A stretch of DNA of 51,041 nucleotides from JAGSOU01 sp049974865 (GTDB lineage: Bacteria; Pseudomonadota; Alphaproteobacteria; Rhodobacterales; Rhodobacteraceae). Positions 50,806-51,041 of the stretch are shown here, in pieces; within the stretch, counting starts at the first letter, position 1, and each line of letters opens with the position of its first letter. The DNA lies in NCBI GenBank assembly GCA_049974865.1, contig JBNGCX010000025.1:1-51041 (forward strand). Direction: 5' to 3'. Under the pieces are notes generated by a model. That model saw only the letters and a list, made by a program, of their open reading frames with translations, was not told the DNA's origin and ran no database searches. The position numbers and the translations under genes were made by a program.

Positions 50806-51041
50806 TTCGCGGCCTCCTCGGTCAGGGTGACCACCAGTTCGGGGCGCACCACCCCGCCCACGGCGGGCAGGCAGCGCCCCTGCCCCAGCACGCGGGTCAG
50901 CGCGTCATAGCGCCCGCCCGTGGCCACCGGCGGCAGGTCCAGCCGTGCCTCGGCGTAAAATCCGAAGACGAAGCCGTCGTAATATTCCATCGTGGTGCGG
51001 CCGTAGCTGGCCTCGAAATCCAGGGCATCGACGTCGATGCC
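50802..51041 (-). CDS. hisZ: ATP phosphoribosyltransferase regulatory subunit HisZ (partial)
   Basis: Only the C-terminal 79 codons lie in the window; the gene continues past the right edge. The visible part contains YYDGFVFGFYA and ATGGRYDALTR, both hallmarks of the histidyl-tRNA synthetase-like fold of HisZ. It is the non-catalytic partner that activates HisG and mediates histidine feedback. Confidence 0.92.
   Translation of the reverse strand, partial: GIDVDALDFEASYGRTTMEYYDGFVFGFYAEARLDLPPVATGGRYDALTRVLGQGRCLPAVGGVVRPELVVTLTEEAAK

Overview
The window looks like a piece of a high-GC alphaproteobacterial chromosome, most likely a member of the Rhodobacterales/Paracoccaceae. The clues are the hisZ-hisG pair with short-form HisG, a DUF1489 gene next to a class II (B12-dependent) ribonucleotide reductase, several LysE exporters, and an arsenite oxidase cluster in the aioXSRBA order. 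I saw no rRNA, tRNA or CRISPR array. Everything here was read by eye from the sequence, so family names rest on motifs and length, not on database searches.

Layout. (1) 0.5-16.4 kb is ordinary accessory metabolism and transport: an alpha/beta hydrolase, a tautomerase, an enoyl-CoA hydratase, BioY, a PLP aminotransferase, two LysE exporters, a hotdog thioesterase, an MBL hydrolase, a flavodoxin-like protein, an M55 D-aminopeptidase, a PaiB-like protein, a class IV aminotransferase divergent from a LysR regulator, a cupin, and a MerR-MFS pair. (2) 17.3-29.1 kb is an arsenic island. Leftward runs acr3 - arsR - flavoprotein - MFS (resistance and efflux). Rightward runs aioX - aioS - aioR - aioB - aioA (arsenite sensing and oxidation), followed by a broken moeA. 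(3) 29.1-29.9 kb is a scar of IS21-type and IS3-type transposase fragments closing the island. (4) 31.3-38.0 kb holds an Old Yellow Enzyme-type reductase, a Sel1-repeat protein, and a copper-type TonB uptake operon: DUF2946 protein, OprC/NosA-like receptor, ExbB, two ExbD and a dedicated TonB. (5) 38.0-46.3 kb is a mosaic: a sulfotransferase, a decayed P-type ATPase tail, a DedA/ATP-grasp fusion with an alpha/beta hydrolase, a GroEL without GroES followed by a class II glutamine amidotransferase, and an EamA permease. (6) 46.4 kb to the end is core chromosome: a small hypothetical protein, nrdJ, DUF1489, hisG and a partial hisZ.

How the arsenic genes fit together. AioX is a periplasmic PhnD-type protein with a single cysteine and should sense As(III). 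AioS and AioR relay the signal and the Tat-exported AioAB oxidises As(III). ArsR controls efflux by Acr3 and probably the MFS protein, and a flavoprotein with terminal Cys-Cys pairs is likely to act on an arsenical. The most striking observation is that AioR, although built like a sigma-54 activator, lacks the GAFTGA loop and the Walker B acidic pair. It therefore probably activates a sigma-70-type promoter, as Rhodobacter capsulatus NtrC and HupR do. Other points worth a second look are a 13-bp perfect inverted repeat around the arsR promoter, a class IV aminotransferase with arginine in place of the PLP lysine, the DedA/ATP-grasp fusion, and the copper receptor with both predicted Cu-binding motifs intact.
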